Shown: one piece after another, positions 55,201 through 63,800 of the stretch | Layout of the letters: the number at the start of each line of letters is the position of its first letter | Position numbering within the stretch: the first letter of the stretch is position 1 | Assembly: GCF_017356015.1 (NCBI RefSeq) | Contig: NZ_JAFIQV010000010.1 | Span: forward strand, 62,001-126,000 | Length of the DNA stretch: 64,000 nt | Direction: 5' to 3' | Origin: Azospirillum sp. SYSU D00513 | GTDB lineage: Bacteria; Pseudomonadota; Alphaproteobacteria; Azospirillales; Azospirillaceae | Notes under the pieces: model-generated | The model's input: the letters and a program-made list of their open reading frames with translations, nothing else | Databases searched by the model: none | Told to the model about the DNA's origin: nothing | Position numbers and translations under genes: made by a program

Positions 55201-56001
55201 ATGGGACGCATGAGCAAGACCGACACCGTCGCCGAGACCGAGAAGCCGGAAACCACCACGGCGGCGGCCGCCAAGGCCGCGGCGGAGACGGCGGGGCCGG
55301 CTCCCCGCTACGACACGATGCAGCTTTGGAACCGCCTGAAGCGGACCGACCCCAAGGCGACCAAGCCCTTTACCCGCTCCGGCGGCTTCCGCGGCACGCA
55401 GATCGACCCGACCTGGCGCTTTCAGATGATGACGGAAGTGTTCGGGCCGATCGGCAAGGGCTGGGGCTACGAGCAGGTGGACTGGACCATCGCCGAGCGC
55501 ATGGTCTTCATCTGCGCCCGCGTCTGGTACCTCGACCCGCAGAGCGGCGAGAAGTGCTTCACCGGCCCGCAGTGGGGCGGCACGGAGATGGTCCGCCGCC
55601 GCAACGGCATCGAGGCGCCCGACGACGAGTGCTTCAAGATGTCGATGACCGACGCCGTGGGTAAGTGCCTGCTGCAGATCGGCCTGGCCGCCGACGTCTA
55701 CATGGGCCAGTTCGACGACAGCAAGTACCGGGAGGAGTCGGAGGCCTTCTACGCGGCCAAGGCCAACCCGGACCTCCAGCCGGAGGCCGTCGAGGCCTTC
55801 GAGGCCGAGGTGAAGAAGCGGCTCGGCGCCTGCGTGGACCTGGACGACCTGGAAGAGGTCTGGCGGGCCGGCGTCGGCACCCGGCTGCGCGAGATCGGGA
55901 CCATCGACCGCGCGGCGCAGCACCGCATCACCGGGCTCTTCGCCCAGAAGAAGGCGGAGATCCTGAAGCGCGAGGAGGGCGAGGGCCGCGAGGCGGCCTG
56001 A
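55201..56001 (+). CDS. Probable phage-type single-strand annealing protein
   Basis: A 266-residue soluble protein. After an Ala/Glu-rich N-terminus (1-45) comes a core KPFTRSGGFRGTQIDPTW, MMTEVFGPIGKGWGYE, GPQWGGTEM and CFKMSMTDAVGKCLLQIGLAADVYMGQFDDSKY. The FGPxGxGW pattern followed by a D.xKxxTDAxGK...LGxxADVYxGxFDD motif is typical of Rad52/Erf/DUF1071-like phage annealing proteins. The C-terminus is helical and basic. Its position directly after YqaJ supports a Red-like exonuclease-annealing pair. Fold assignment is from motif memory. Confidence 0.65.
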   Translation: MGRMSKTDTVAETEKPETTTAAAAKAAAETAGPAPRYDTMQLWNRLKRTDPKATKPFTRSGGFRGTQIDPTWRFQMMTEVFGPIGKGWGYEQVDWTIAERMVFICARVWYLDPQSGEKCFTGPQWGGTEMVRRRNGIEAPDDECFKMSMTDAVGKCLLQIGLAADVYMGQFDDSKYREESEAFYAAKANPDLQPEAVEAFEAEVKKRLGACVDLDDLEEVWRAGVGTRLREIGTIDRAAQHRITGLFAQKKAEILKREEGEGREAA

Positions 56002-56039
56002 GCCCTTTTCGAGAAGATGTTTCCACCAGGGAGGCCGAC

Positions 56040-56348
56040 ATGGCGGGCCCACAGCACGGCGAACGCTCCCCCAGCGGGCTCTTCCGCATGAGCAGCTGGG
56101 AGGGCGAGATGGAACGGACCCACGCCCAGCTCCCGCGCTGGTACTGGGACGCGGCGGCCCGGCGGCGGCATTACGCCCGCTGGGTCGAGGCGGAGGCGGA
56201 AACGCTGGCCATGCGGCTGGCGGGACTGCTGCGCCCGGACACGCCGGCCGAGACGGCCGGCCCCGCCCGCGCCCTGGTGGAGTCGCTGGCGCGCGACGCC
56301 GATTGGGCCCGGCATATGGACGAACGGCCGCTGCGCGAAGCGGCGTGA
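56040..56348 (+). CDS. Small hypothetical protein of the recombination module
   Basis: A 102-residue protein, 38 bp after the annealing-protein gene, with a GGGAGG site before the start at 56040. Arg/Trp-rich (MERTHAQLPRWYWDAAARRRHYARWVEAEAETLAMRLAGLL, split into motifs around residues 27-67), predicted helical. Function unknown; probably acts with the recombination proteins. Confidence 0.6.
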   Translation: MAGPQHGERSPSGLFRMSSWEGEMERTHAQLPRWYWDAAARRRHYARWVEAEAETLAMRLAGLLRPDTPAETAGPARALVESLARDADWARHMDERPLREAA

Positions 56349-56367
56349 TCGAGAAGGATCGGCAGCC

Positions 56368-56661
56368 ATGACGAGAATGGTCATGAAGACCGGCGTGTCG
56401 GCGAAGGGCATGACCATCGAGGAGGTCCAGGCCCGCCTGCGCGCCGCGCACGCCCGCATCGGGCGGAACGGGCGATTCGCCCTGACCCTTAGCCTCGACG
56501 GGCGGGAGGAGTGCTACATCACGCACTGGTTCCGGCCCGAACCCCACGCCTTCGAGGACTGCAAGGCCGTGGGCTCCGGCACCACGGCGGAATGCCTGGA
56601 GGCGCTGGAACGCTACGTCGCCGCCTACCGGCCCGAACCGGTGATGATGGCGGCGGAGTGA
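56368..56661 (+). CDS. Small hypothetical protein, last gene of the recombination module
   Basis: A 97-residue protein with a helical [15 protein letters not shown] segment and [36 protein letters not shown] in its C-terminal half. Two Cys residues flank a Gly-rich turn. Starts 19 bp after the preceding gene and ends before a strong terminator. No family is recognised. Confidence 0.6.
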   Translation: MTRMVMKTGVSAKGMTIEEVQARLRAAHARIGRNGRFALTLSLDGREECYITHWFRPEPHAFEDCKAVGSGTTAECLEALERYVAAYRPEPVMMAAE

Positions 56662-56704
56662 CCCCGGCCGGCCCGGCAGGGCGGACCACCGGAATGCCTG
56701 ATGG

Positions 56705-56739
56705 AAAGCCCCCGATCCCATGCGGACCGGGGGCTTTTT
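56705..56739 (+). terminator. Intrinsic terminator closing the recombination module
   Basis: AAAGCCCCCG (56705-56714) pairs with CGGGGGCTTT (56728-56737), followed by TT, giving a 5-T run on the 3' side. Classical rho-independent form, 43 bp after the last small gene. Confidence 0.92.
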
Positions 56740-56879
56740 CATGCCCGGACGGAAGGGCCCGGACGGCATACCCCCTCGGCCTGCCAAGCGGGCGGCTTGC
56801 CGGATGGCCGGTCCTCGGCTTCAATGTCGGGACGGGAGGAGACCGAAGGTCCCCGAAAGCAAAAAGGGCGGAAAGACCG

Positions 56880-58016
56880 ATGCGATTGACCGAAGAGCAG
56901 GTGATGGTGCGCGAGATGGCGCGCCGCTTCGCCGAGGACCGGCTGGCCCCCATGGCCGCCGAGCGCGACCGCAACCACGCCTTTCCCGCCGCGGAAGTGG
57001 CGGAAATGGGCGAACTCGGCCTCATGGGCATGATCGTGCCGGAGGATTGGGGCGGCTCGGGAACCGATTTCGTGGCCTACGCCCTGGCCCTGGAAGAAAT
57101 TGCGGCGGGCGAGGGCGCGACCTCCACCATCATGGCCGTCCACAACTCGCTGGGCTGCGCGTCGGTGCTGAAGTTCGGCACGGACGAGCAGAAGGACCGC
57201 TTCCTGCGGCCGATGGCGCGCGGTGACATGCTGGCCTGCTTCTGCCTGACCGAGCCGCAGGCGGGATCCGACGCGGCGGCGATCCAGACGCGCGCGGTGA
57301 GGGACGGCGACCATTACGTCCTGAACGGCTCCAAACAGTTCATCAGCACCGGCAGCACCGCGAAGCTGGCGCTGGTCTTCGCCGTGACCGACCCGGTGGC
57401 CGGACGCAAGGGCATCTCGGCCTTCCTGGTGCCGACCGACACGCCGGGTTACCGCGTGGCGCGGATCGAGGAAAAGCTGGGCCAGAACGCCTCGGATACC
57501 TGCCACATCCAGTTCGAGGATTGCCGGGTCCCGGCCGCCTTCCGGCTCGGCGCGGAGGGCGAGGGATACCGGATCGCGCTCGCCAACCTGGAGGGCGGGC
57601 GAATCGGCATCGCCGCCCAGGCCGTGGGCATGGCCCGTTCCGCCTACGAGGCGGCCCTGCGCTACGCCAAGGAACGGCAGAGTTTCGGCACGGCCATCGT
57701 GAACCACCAGGCGGTCGCCTTCCGCCTCGCCGACATGGCGACGCGGATCGAGGCGGCGCGCCAGCTCGTGCTGCACGCCGCCGCCCTGCGCGACGCGGAG
57801 GTGCCCTGCCTCAAGGAGGCGGCGATGGCGAAGCTCTTCGCGTCGGAGGCGGCGGAGCGGGTGTGCGCCGACGCCATCCAGGTTCATGGCGGCTACGGCT
57901 ACCTGAAGGACTTCCCGGTCGAGCGGATCTACCGCGACGTCCGGGTCTGCTCGATCTACGAGGGGACGTCCGACATCCAGCGGCTCATCATCTCCCGCCA
58001 GATCGTTTCCGGCTGA
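56880..58016 (+). CDS. Acyl-CoA dehydrogenase
   Basis: FAD-dependent alpha,beta-dehydrogenation of an acyl-CoA, electrons passing to ETF. The 378-residue protein is short-chain-type in length. N-terminal helical domain, then [20 protein letters not shown] (FAD/substrate loop), [14 protein letters not shown], and C-terminal [21 protein letters not shown] with IYEGTSDIQ, where Glu361 is the catalytic base of the short-chain group. The start at 56880 is taken from the family N-terminus ([19 protein letters not shown]). Substrate not known. Confidence 0.93.
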   Translation: MRLTEEQVMVREMARRFAEDRLAPMAAERDRNHAFPAAEVAEMGELGLMGMIVPEDWGGSGTDFVAYALALEEIAAGEGATSTIMAVHNSLGCASVLKFGTDEQKDRFLRPMARGDMLACFCLTEPQAGSDAAAIQTRAVRDGDHYVLNGSKQFISTGSTAKLALVFAVTDPVAGRKGISAFLVPTDTPGYRVARIEEKLGQNASDTCHIQFEDCRVPAAFRLGAEGEGYRIALANLEGGRIGIAAQAVGMARSAYEAALRYAKERQSFGTAIVNHQAVAFRLADMATRIEAARQLVLHAAALRDAEVPCLKEAAMAKLFASEAAERVCADAIQVHGGYGYLKDFPVERIYRDVRVCSIYEGTSDIQRLIISRQIVSG

Positions 58017-58427
58017 CCGGAGGCCGGCTGGCCCGCCGGGGCGGCGCAGTCCTCCGCCCCGGAGCGGGTCCCGCAATAGCAGACCGGGCGCGCCTGCACC
58101 GTGCGGCGCGCCGCGGCGGTGGGGCGTGCCTGCCGCTCGCACCGGCGTTCGCCGTCTCCGATGGTCTTCAGGGCCCTGTTCATTCCGGTCTTCCGAATCG
58201 GGAGAGGATCGGGACCGGCCGTCATGCCCGCCCACGCAGCACGGTCATAACACCATCGTTGCGTGACCCGGTGATTTCACCTTGAGGGTATTTTTGTGTC
58301 GCGAAAGGGCGCGACTGTTTCAGCATCTTTATGAGATGGCGATTTACAAGGGAGTGCGTTACCGTCTTGTAACCAATTGCGTGCACCCGATTGCTGGGCT
58401 ATGAAGGGTACCGGGAGGTGGGGTCTC
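58017..58427. other. 411-bp intergenic region before an orphan OmpR regulator
   Basis: No gene is supported. A 270-base open frame on the minus strand (57956-58225) has no plausible protein features. The right half is AT-rich and carries GTCGCG/CGCGAC arms (58298-58303 and 58310-58315) and GTTAC-N6-GTAAC (58358-58373), candidates for control of the next gene. Confidence 0.6.
58358..58373. promoter_or_regulatory. GTTAC-N6-GTAAC dyad before an OmpR-type gene
   Basis: GTTAC (58358-58362), six bases, GTAAC (58369-58373), a perfect inverted repeat 55-70 bp before the start codon. Possible autoregulatory site of the response regulator; OmpR-type proteins often bind direct rather than inverted repeats, so this is uncertain. 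Confidence 0.35.
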
Positions 58428-59141
58428 ATGCATATTCTCGCGGTCGATGATGACGAACCCGTAAGAGAGCTGCTCGCGTCGTATCTGGCGGCGGAAGGCT
58501 ACCGTGTGTCCACGGCGCCCGACACGGCCACGGCGAAGCAGTGCCTTGGCGGCGATCCGATCGATCTCGTCGTGTGCGACCTCCGCCTGCCGGACGGCGA
58601 CGGCCTCGGGCTCGTGCGCCAGATCCGCGCCGAGTCGCATATTCCCGTCATTATCCTGTCCTCGAAGGACCAGGACATCGACCGGATCGTCGGGCTGGAA
58701 CTCGGTGCCGACGACTACCTGACCAAGCCCTTCAACCCGCGCGAACTGCTGGCCCGGATCAAGGCGGTCCTGCGCCGAGCCTCGGGCGAAGCCCGGCCGG
58801 CTCGCAACGCCGAGGATCTGCGCGCGGTCGTCCAGTTCGCGAGCTGGGAGCTGGACCTCACCGCCCAGCGGCTGCGCGGACAGGACGGGCGGGACGTGGA
58901 GTTGACCCGCGCCGAGTTCGGCCTGCTGTCCGCCTTCGTGAAGCGGCCGCAGCGCGTGCTGACGCGCGACCAGCTGCTCGACCTCACCCGCGCCGACGGG
59001 ACGGAGGTGTTCGACCGTTCCATCGACGTGCTGATCCTGCGCCTGCGCCGCAAGATCGAGGCGAACCCGAAGGAACCGCGCATCATCAAGACCGAGCGCG
59101 GGGCCGGCTACGTCTTCGACGCCAAGGTCCGCGCCGTCTGA
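58428..59141 (+). CDS. Orphan OmpR-family response regulator
   Basis: A 237-residue regulator. Receiver: DDDE (7-10), phospho-acceptor Asp51 in VVCDLRLPDGDG, Ser/Thr in IILSSKD, Lys100 in YLTKPF. C-terminal winged helix: VELTRAEFGLLSAFVKRPQRVLTRDQLLDLTRADGTEVFDRSIDVLILRLRRKIE, spread over about 160-215. No kinase gene is adjacent; the neighbours are an isomerase and CsaA. The start at 58428 has a GGGAGGTGGG ribosome site. Confidence 0.9.
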   Translation: MHILAVDDDEPVRELLASYLAAEGYRVSTAPDTATAKQCLGGDPIDLVVCDLRLPDGDGLGLVRQIRAESHIPVIILSSKDQDIDRIVGLELGADDYLTKPFNPRELLARIKAVLRRASGEARPARNAEDLRAVVQFASWELDLTAQRLRGQDGRDVELTRAEFGLLSAFVKRPQRVLTRDQLLDLTRADGTEVFDRSIDVLILRLRRKIEANPKEPRIIKTERGAGYVFDAKVRAV

Positions 59142-59223
59142 GCCTCGGGACCGTGATCCCCTGGACCGGGGGCCGGGACGCGCGCTAGCCTTTCCCGAAA
59201 GAGCAACGGGGAGGGCAGGGTGC

Positions 59224-59826
59224 ATGGGCGGGGCCATCGACTTCTATTTCGACTTCGCATCTCCCTACGGCTATTTCGCCAGCTTGACGGTCGACGCGGT
59301 GGCGGCGCGCCACGGACGGGCGGTCCGCTGGCGCCCCATCCTGCTCGGTGCCGTCTTCAAGGTCACCGGCATGAAGCCCGTCCTGTCGCAGCCCTTGCGC
59401 GGCGAATACCTGACGCATGACGTCGGCCGGATCGCCCGGTTCACCGGCGCCCCCTTCACTTTCCCCGAATCCATGCCGGTCAACGGGCTGGCGGCCTGCC
59501 GCGCCTACTGGTGGCTCGCCGACCGGCATCCGGAAGAGGCGAAGCTACTCGCCCAGTCCCTCCTCTCCGACCATTGGGTGAAGGGGCTGGACATCGGCCC
59601 GGCGGAACGGGTCGTGGAGGCCGCAGGGCGGCTTGGCCACGACCCGGCGACCGTATCAGCGGCACTGGGCGACGACCAAGTCAAGGCGCGGCTGCGCGAC
59701 GAGGTGGACGAGGCCATCGGGCACGGCGTCTTCGGCTCCCCCTTCTTCATCGTGGACGACGAGCCCTTCTGGGGGTGGGACCGTCTGGACATGCTGGACC
59801 GCTGGCTCGAAACTGGGGGCTGGTGA
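59224..59826 (+). CDS. 2-hydroxychromene-2-carboxylate isomerase-like protein (DsbA fold)
   Basis: A 200-residue protein of the HCCA isomerase/kappa-GST group, thioredoxin-like. FDFASPYGYFAS (about 9-20) has the Ser replacing the Cys of the DsbA motif, as in the isomerases; GVFGSPFFIVDDEPFWGWDRLDML near the C-terminus is the family motif. Known members use glutathione in naphthalene-type degradation, but no aromatic-degradation genes are adjacent. The real substrate is unknown. Confidence 0.88.
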   Translation: MGGAIDFYFDFASPYGYFASLTVDAVAARHGRAVRWRPILLGAVFKVTGMKPVLSQPLRGEYLTHDVGRIARFTGAPFTFPESMPVNGLAACRAYWWLADRHPEEAKLLAQSLLSDHWVKGLDIGPAERVVEAAGRLGHDPATVSAALGDDQVKARLRDEVDEAIGHGVFGSPFFIVDDEPFWGWDRLDMLDRWLETGGW

Positions 59827-59848
59827 CCAACCCCAAACGAGAGAGCGC

Positions 59849-60184
59849 ATGACCATCAGTTTCGACGATTTCATGAAGGTGGATATCCGCGTCGGCACCA
59901 TCGTGGCGGTGGAGGCCTTTCCGGAGGCGCGCAAGCCCGCCTACAAGCTGACCGTCGATTTCGGCGCGGAGATCGGCACGAAGCGCAGTTCGGCGCAGGT
60001 GACGAAGCACTACACGGCCGAGGAGCTGGTCGGGCGGCAGATCCTGGCCGTCGTGAACTTCCCGCCCAAGCGGATCGGCCCTTTCATGAGCGAGGTGCTG
60101 TGCCTCGGCCTGCCGGACGGCGAGGACGGGGTGGTGCTGATCGGCCCGACGAAGGGCGTTCCCGATGGCGGGCGGCTTTTCTGA
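59849..60184 (+). CDS. csaA: CsaA, tRNA-binding/secretion chaperone-like protein
   Basis: A 111-residue OB-fold protein of the CsaA group, containing the EMAP-II/tRNA-binding domain. The core DFMKVDIRVGTIVAVEAFPEARKPAYKLTVDFG (in pieces about 7-40) and SSAQVTKHYTAEELVGRQILAVVNFPPKRIGPFMSEVL are characteristic. CsaA has been described as a chaperone for secretory preproteins; here 22 bp after the isomerase gene, with a GAGAG ribosome site. Confidence 0.9.
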   Translation: MTISFDDFMKVDIRVGTIVAVEAFPEARKPAYKLTVDFGAEIGTKRSSAQVTKHYTAEELVGRQILAVVNFPPKRIGPFMSEVLCLGLPDGEDGVVLIGPTKGVPDGGRLF

Positions 60185-60211
60185 GCCGGGTCGCCGCCCG
60201 CCGCCGGACGG

Positions 60212-61579
60212 TTAAACCGGCAGCCGGATCAGCACGCGCAGGCCGCCCATGGGGCTGTCGTCGAGCGTGACGTCGCCGCCATGGCCGCGCATGACGTCGC
60301 GCGCGATGGTCATGCCCAGCCCGGCTCCGCCGGTGTCCCGGTTGCGCGACTGGTCCAGCCGGAAGAAGGGACGGAAGACCTCCTCCCGCATCGCGGCCGG
60401 GATGCCCGGCCCGTTGTCGTCGAGCGTGATCACGACGGCGTTGCGCCGCCGCTCCGCCGTGACCCGGATCAGGGTGGCGTGGCGGCGAGCGTTGCCCAAC
60501 AGGTTGGCGAGCCCGCGGCGCATGGCGATGGGGCGCAAGGGGAGCAGCAGATCGGGCGGCACCTCCGCCTCGACGTCGGCCCCTTCGCGCCGGGCGTTGG
60601 CGACCGCCTCGTTCAGCAGGCGGGTCAGGTCGGTCGGCTGTGCGGCTTCCGTGCCTTCACCGCGCGCGAAGGACAGGTAACCTTCGATCATGGTTTCCAT
60701 CTCGGCGACATCGGCGGCCAGCTCCTCGACCTCCGGCCCCTCGCCGATCATGTCCAGGGCGAGCTTCATGCGCGTCAGCGGCGTGCGCAGGTCATGGCTG
60801 ACGCCGGCCAGCATTTCGGTTCGCTGTGTGATCTGGCGCCGGATGCGTTCGCGCATCAGCAGGAAGGCGGCGGCGGCCTGCCGTACCTCCGTGGCGCCCT
60901 CGGGCTTGAAGTCCAGCACGTCGCCGCCCTTGCCCAGCGCCTCGGCGGCGGCGGCCAGCCGCTTTATGGGGCGGATCTGGTTGCGCATGAAGATGATGGC
61001 GACGGCGAACAGCACCAGGGCGGAGCCGGTCATCCAGAGGATGAAGATGTAGCTGGTCGGGCTGAACAAGCGGCGTTCCGGAGACAGGACGGAGAGCACG
61101 CCGTCGGGCATCTGCAGGCGGATTTCGTACCAGTTGTCCTGCACGCCGCCAGAGATGGTAAAGGGGCGCCGCACGCGCTGGTCGAGGGCGTCGCTGAGAG
61201 TGCGCTCCAGAAGCCCGCTCGGGCTAGGATGCGTCTGCGGCAGGGTGCGGCCGGGCTCCAGCGTGACGATCAGGTTCGTGGTGCGCGCCGCCATGACCAG
61301 CGTCCAGTTCCGCCCGTCCGGCGTCGGGTCGCGCTCCAGGAACTCGACGATCATGGCGATGTCGCCGGCCACCGAACTGGCCAGCCGGTTGGTCATGGTG
61401 TCCCAATGCCGATCATAGAAGATCCAGGTCGCCACGGCCTGCGCCAGGATCACCGGCGTCACGATGATGAGCAGGGACCGCCCGAACAGGGTGCGCGGCA
61501 GGAAACGCTTGATCCAGCTTGCCGGGCCGGACCGCGCGCGCCACCGGGACCGCGGCGGCCCCGCGGTTCCGGCGGTCAT
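60212..61579 (-). CDS. envZ: EnvZ-type sensor histidine kinase
   Basis: A 455-residue membrane kinase. TM helices at about 33-55 and 177-198 flank a periplasmic region; HAMP follows (IRPIKRLAAAAEALGKGG), then dimerisation helix with His262 in GVSHDLRTPLTRMKLAL, N box LANLLGNARRH, and G boxes DNGPGIP and GGAGLGMTIA. Sequence and order match the proteobacterial EnvZ osmosensors. Its start overlaps the ompR-like stop by 4 bp. Confidence 0.9.
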   Translation of the reverse strand: MTAGTAGPPRSRWRARSGPASWIKRFLPRTLFGRSLLIIVTPVILAQAVATWIFYDRHWDTMTNRLASSVAGDIAMIVEFLERDPTPDGRNWTLVMAARTTNLIVTLEPGRTLPQTHPSPSGLLERTLSDALDQRVRRPFTISGGVQDNWYEIRLQMPDGVLSVLSPERRLFSPTSYIFILWMTGSALVLFAVAIIFMRNQIRPIKRLAAAAEALGKGGDVLDFKPEGATEVRQAAAAFLLMRERIRRQITQRTEMLAGVSHDLRTPLTRMKLALDMIGEGPEVEELAADVAEMETMIEGYLSFARGEGTEAAQPTDLTRLLNEAVANARREGADVEAEVPPDLLLPLRPIAMRRGLANLLGNARRHATLIRVTAERRRNAVVITLDDNGPGIPAAMREEVFRPFFRLDQSRNRDTGGAGLGMTIARDVMRGHGGDVTLDDSPMGGLRVLIRLPV

Positions 61580-62304
61580 GTATCGGGCCTCAGCACATAA
61601 CCCTCGCCGCGCACGGTGTGCAAGTAGCGCGGCTCGCGCGGGTCGGCCTCGATCTTGCGGCGCAGGCGGGTCACCTGCACGTCGATGGCGCGGGCGTTCC
61701 CGGCGATCCGGCAGCGCTCGGTCAACTCCTCGCGGCTGAAGGTCACGCCGGGGGAGGCGGCGAGGATGCGCAGCAGCCCCGATTCGGCCGTCGTCAGCCG
61801 GACGGTCTCCTCCCCGGCGCGCAGCTCGTCGCGGTCGGGCAGGTAGAGGTAGCGGCCGAGCTTCACCGGCCCCAGCCTCACCGCCGTAGCGGTTCCGGCC
61901 GCGGGCTCGGCCGGCCGCACAGCCTGGCGCCGCAGGATCGAGTTGATCCGCAGGAGGAGTTCGCGCGGCTGGAAGGGCTTGGCGAGATAGTCGTCGGCCC
62001 CGGCCTCCAGCCCGGCGATCCGGTCGTCGGGCTCGCCCCGCGCGGTCAGCAGCAGGATGGGCACGTCGCTCTCGTGCCGGAGCGACTCGGTCAGCTCCAG
62101 CCCGGTCTCGCCGGGCATCATGATGTCGAGCACGAGCAGGTCGAAATCGAGGCTGGCGAGCATGGCGCGCGCGGCGGCCGCATCCCTGGCGCCGCTCACC
62201 AGAAAGCCGTTCCCGCTCAGATACTTGCTCAGCAGCTCGCGCAGCCGGGTGTCGTCGTCGACAACCAGGATGTGCGGCTGAAGCTCGGTGTCGTCCTCCG
62301 TCAT
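61576..62304 (-). CDS. ompR: OmpR-type response regulator
   Basis: A 242-residue regulator: VDDD (15-18), phospho-acceptor Asp60 in LVLDIMMPGETG, Lys in DDYLAKPF, and a winged helix with FSREELTERCRIAGNARAIDVQVTRLRRKIEADPREPRYLHTVRGEGY. The PRYLHTVRGEGYVL ending and the MMPGETGLELTE core match EnvZ's partner OmpR. Upstream of envZ with a 4-bp overlap, the usual ompR-envZ order. Confidence 0.9.
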   Translation of the reverse strand: MTEDDTELQPHILVVDDDTRLRELLSKYLSGNGFLVSGARDAAAARAMLASLDFDLLVLDIMMPGETGLELTESLRHESDVPILLLTARGEPDDRIAGLEAGADDYLAKPFQPRELLLRINSILRRQAVRPAEPAAGTATAVRLGPVKLGRYLYLPDRDELRAGEETVRLTTAESGLLRILAASPGVTFSREELTERCRIAGNARAIDVQVTRLRRKIEADPREPRYLHTVRGEGYVLRPDT

Positions 62305-62375
62305 GGGCCGACTATAGCGCGCCCGGCAGCCGGGTACAAAAGGCCCCGTCGCCGAATCCCGGGAGGGGATGTTGG

Positions 62376-62924
62376 CTACCGCTTCACCGCCGTCAGGCGG
62401 GGCGGGGCGAGCGGGGTGAACTTCGCGCGATCGGATTCCTCCAGCATTCCGAGCATGACCTTGCGGAACCCCTCCACCGCCTCGGCCCCGACCATGCGGT
62501 AGGCGCGCGCGATGCGCTGGCGCTGGGTTTCCGAAAGCTGGCGTTCCAGCTCGTTGCCCTTCTCGGTCAGTTCCAGCAGGCGCTGGCGGCGGTCGCGCAC
62601 GCCGGTCTGCTGGAGGATGAAGCCCTGCCGCACCAGCTCGCCCAGGACCCGCGACAGGCTCTGCTTGGTGATCTTCAGGATCGCCAGAAGCTCCGACACG
62701 GTGATCTTCGGGTAACGGCCGACGAAGTAGATGACGCGGTGGTGCGCGCGGCCGAATCCGTACTGTTCGAGGATCTCGTCGGGTTCGGCGGTGAACTCAC
62801 GGTAGGCATAGAACAGCAGCTCCATGCCCGTGCGCAATTCCTCCTCACGCAGGAAAAGCTGATTCACGCCCGCTTTTAAGTCAGCCATATTGGTGTGGTT
62901 GCCTGAAGAGGGTTTGTTCAACAT
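62376..62924 (-). CDS. MarR-family transcriptional regulator
   Basis: A 182-residue winged-helix regulator. The HTH core reads HHRVIYFVGRYPKITVSELLAILKITKQSLSRVLGELVRQGFI (in pieces about 80-122), with the MarR wing VRDRRQRLLELTEKG after it. The ITKQSLSRVL recognition helix is typical of the subgroup. A shorter start at 62888 (MADLKAG) is possible; neither has a good ribosome site. It is divergent from the thioesterase gene across 108 bp. Ligand unknown. Confidence 0.85.
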   Translation of the reverse strand: MLNKPSSGNHTNMADLKAGVNQLFLREEELRTGMELLFYAYREFTAEPDEILEQYGFGRAHHRVIYFVGRYPKITVSELLAILKITKQSLSRVLGELVRQGFILQQTGVRDRRQRLLELTEKGNELERQLSETQRQRIARAYRMVGAEAVEGFRKVMLGMLEESDRAKFTPLAPPRLTAVKR

Positions 62925-63032
62925 TACAAATTAGTCAGCACGGTAGACATAAACGAACAAGCGTCCCGGCACAAGCGCCCCTGTAACGCGCGTGACACAC
63001 CCCCAACTGGGACGATCCGGCGAAGGATGAGG

Positions 63033-63506
63033 ATGAGCAACGAAGACCGATCCAGGCAGGCCGCCGGCGGGCCGCCGCCGGAATTGATGGGAGGCGAGCC
63101 GCCCTCCGGCTACCAGGAGCTTCTCGGCTACCGGGTGGCGCGCTGGGAGGAGGGAAGGGCCGAACTGGAACTGTCCGTCCTTCCCCATCACCTGAACCGG
63201 GCCGGCCTGGTCCATGGCGGCGTGCTGATGTCGCTGCTCGACACGGCGATGGGCTTTTCCGCCTGCTGGTGCCCGATGCCGGGCCGCGTCCGCCGGGCAG
63301 TCACCCTGTCGCTTTCCAGCAGTTTCCTCGGCAGCGCGCGCTCGGGCAACCTCGTCGCCATCGGTCGGCTGCGCGGCGGCGGGCGGAAGATCGTCAGCGT
63401 GTCGGGCGAGGTGATCCAGCGCGACACGGGGCTCGTCCTGGCGGCGGGCGAGGGCATGTTCAAATACATGAAGGGCAGCGAATCGCCGGACGGCGTCGAG
63501 CCCTGA
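63033..63506 (+). CDS. PaaI-type hotdog thioesterase
   Basis: A 157-residue acyl-CoA thioesterase of the hotdog fold. The family motif is NRAGLVHGGVLMSLLDTAMGFSA, with catalytic HGG and Asp in the following helix, then SFLGSARSGNLVAIGRLRGGGRKI and the C-terminal strand. An in-frame ATG at 63027 is two codons upstream; the choice is arbitrary. The stop codon lies within the first unit of a 15-bp tandem repeat. Confidence 0.88.
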   Translation: MSNEDRSRQAAGGPPPELMGGEPPSGYQELLGYRVARWEEGRAELELSVLPHHLNRAGLVHGGVLMSLLDTAMGFSACWCPMPGRVRRAVTLSLSSSFLGSARSGNLVAIGRLRGGGRKIVSVSGEVIQRDTGLVLAAGEGMFKYMKGSESPDGVEP

Positions 63507-63570
63507 GCATTGGAGCCCTGAGCATCGGAGCCCTGAGCATCGGAGCCCTGACCGGTGGAGCCCTGATCCG
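63498..63570. repeat. 15-bp tandem repeat across the thioesterase stop codon
   Basis: Five units beginning GAGCCCTGA at 63498, 63513, 63528, 63543 and 63558; units 1-3 read GAGCCCTGAGCATYG, and the fourth and fifth diverge after the TGA. The first carries the true stop. Because the unit is five codons long, each copy puts another TGA in the same frame. Confidence 0.9.
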
Positions 63571-63653
63571 GAAAGCGGCAACCCGCTGGGGCCGCAACGC
63601 TTCGCCCCACCTTCCTGTTGAGGGGATCGAGTCTCAACAAAGGGAGCGCGAAC

Positions 63654-63800
63654 ATGGAAGACCGGAACGGGATGAACCCCGAGGGCCAGAAGGACAAGCC
63701 GGGCCAGGACCAGGGCGGCGAGAAGACCCTGACGGAAAAGGAAGAGGACGAGGCCGGCGGCCGGAACAAGAACACGCCGGGTCCCGTCTACGACGTGTGA
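63654..63800 (+). CDS. 48-residue acidic/charged small protein
   Basis: MEDRNGMNPEGQKDKPGQDQ followed by an acidic Glu/Lys-rich stretch and ending PGPVYDV. Very hydrophilic and probably disordered; it looks like stress-related small alphaproteobacterial proteins. An AGGGAG ribosome site precedes the start by 8 bases. No family is recognised. Confidence 0.55.
   Translation: MEDRNGMNPEGQKDKPGQDQGGEKTLTEKEEDEAGGRNKNTPGPVYDV

Noticed and set aside
54046..56787. 913-codon open frame on the minus strand over the recombination module
   Set aside because: Antisense shadow; the plus-strand genes have motifs, ribosome sites and a terminator, and this frame has none.
57956..58225. 89-codon minus-strand frame overlapping the acyl-CoA dehydrogenase end
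   Set aside because: Overlaps a certain gene, and composition (Arg/Ala/Pro rich) and lack of a ribosome site do not support it, although a CYC...C pattern was noted.
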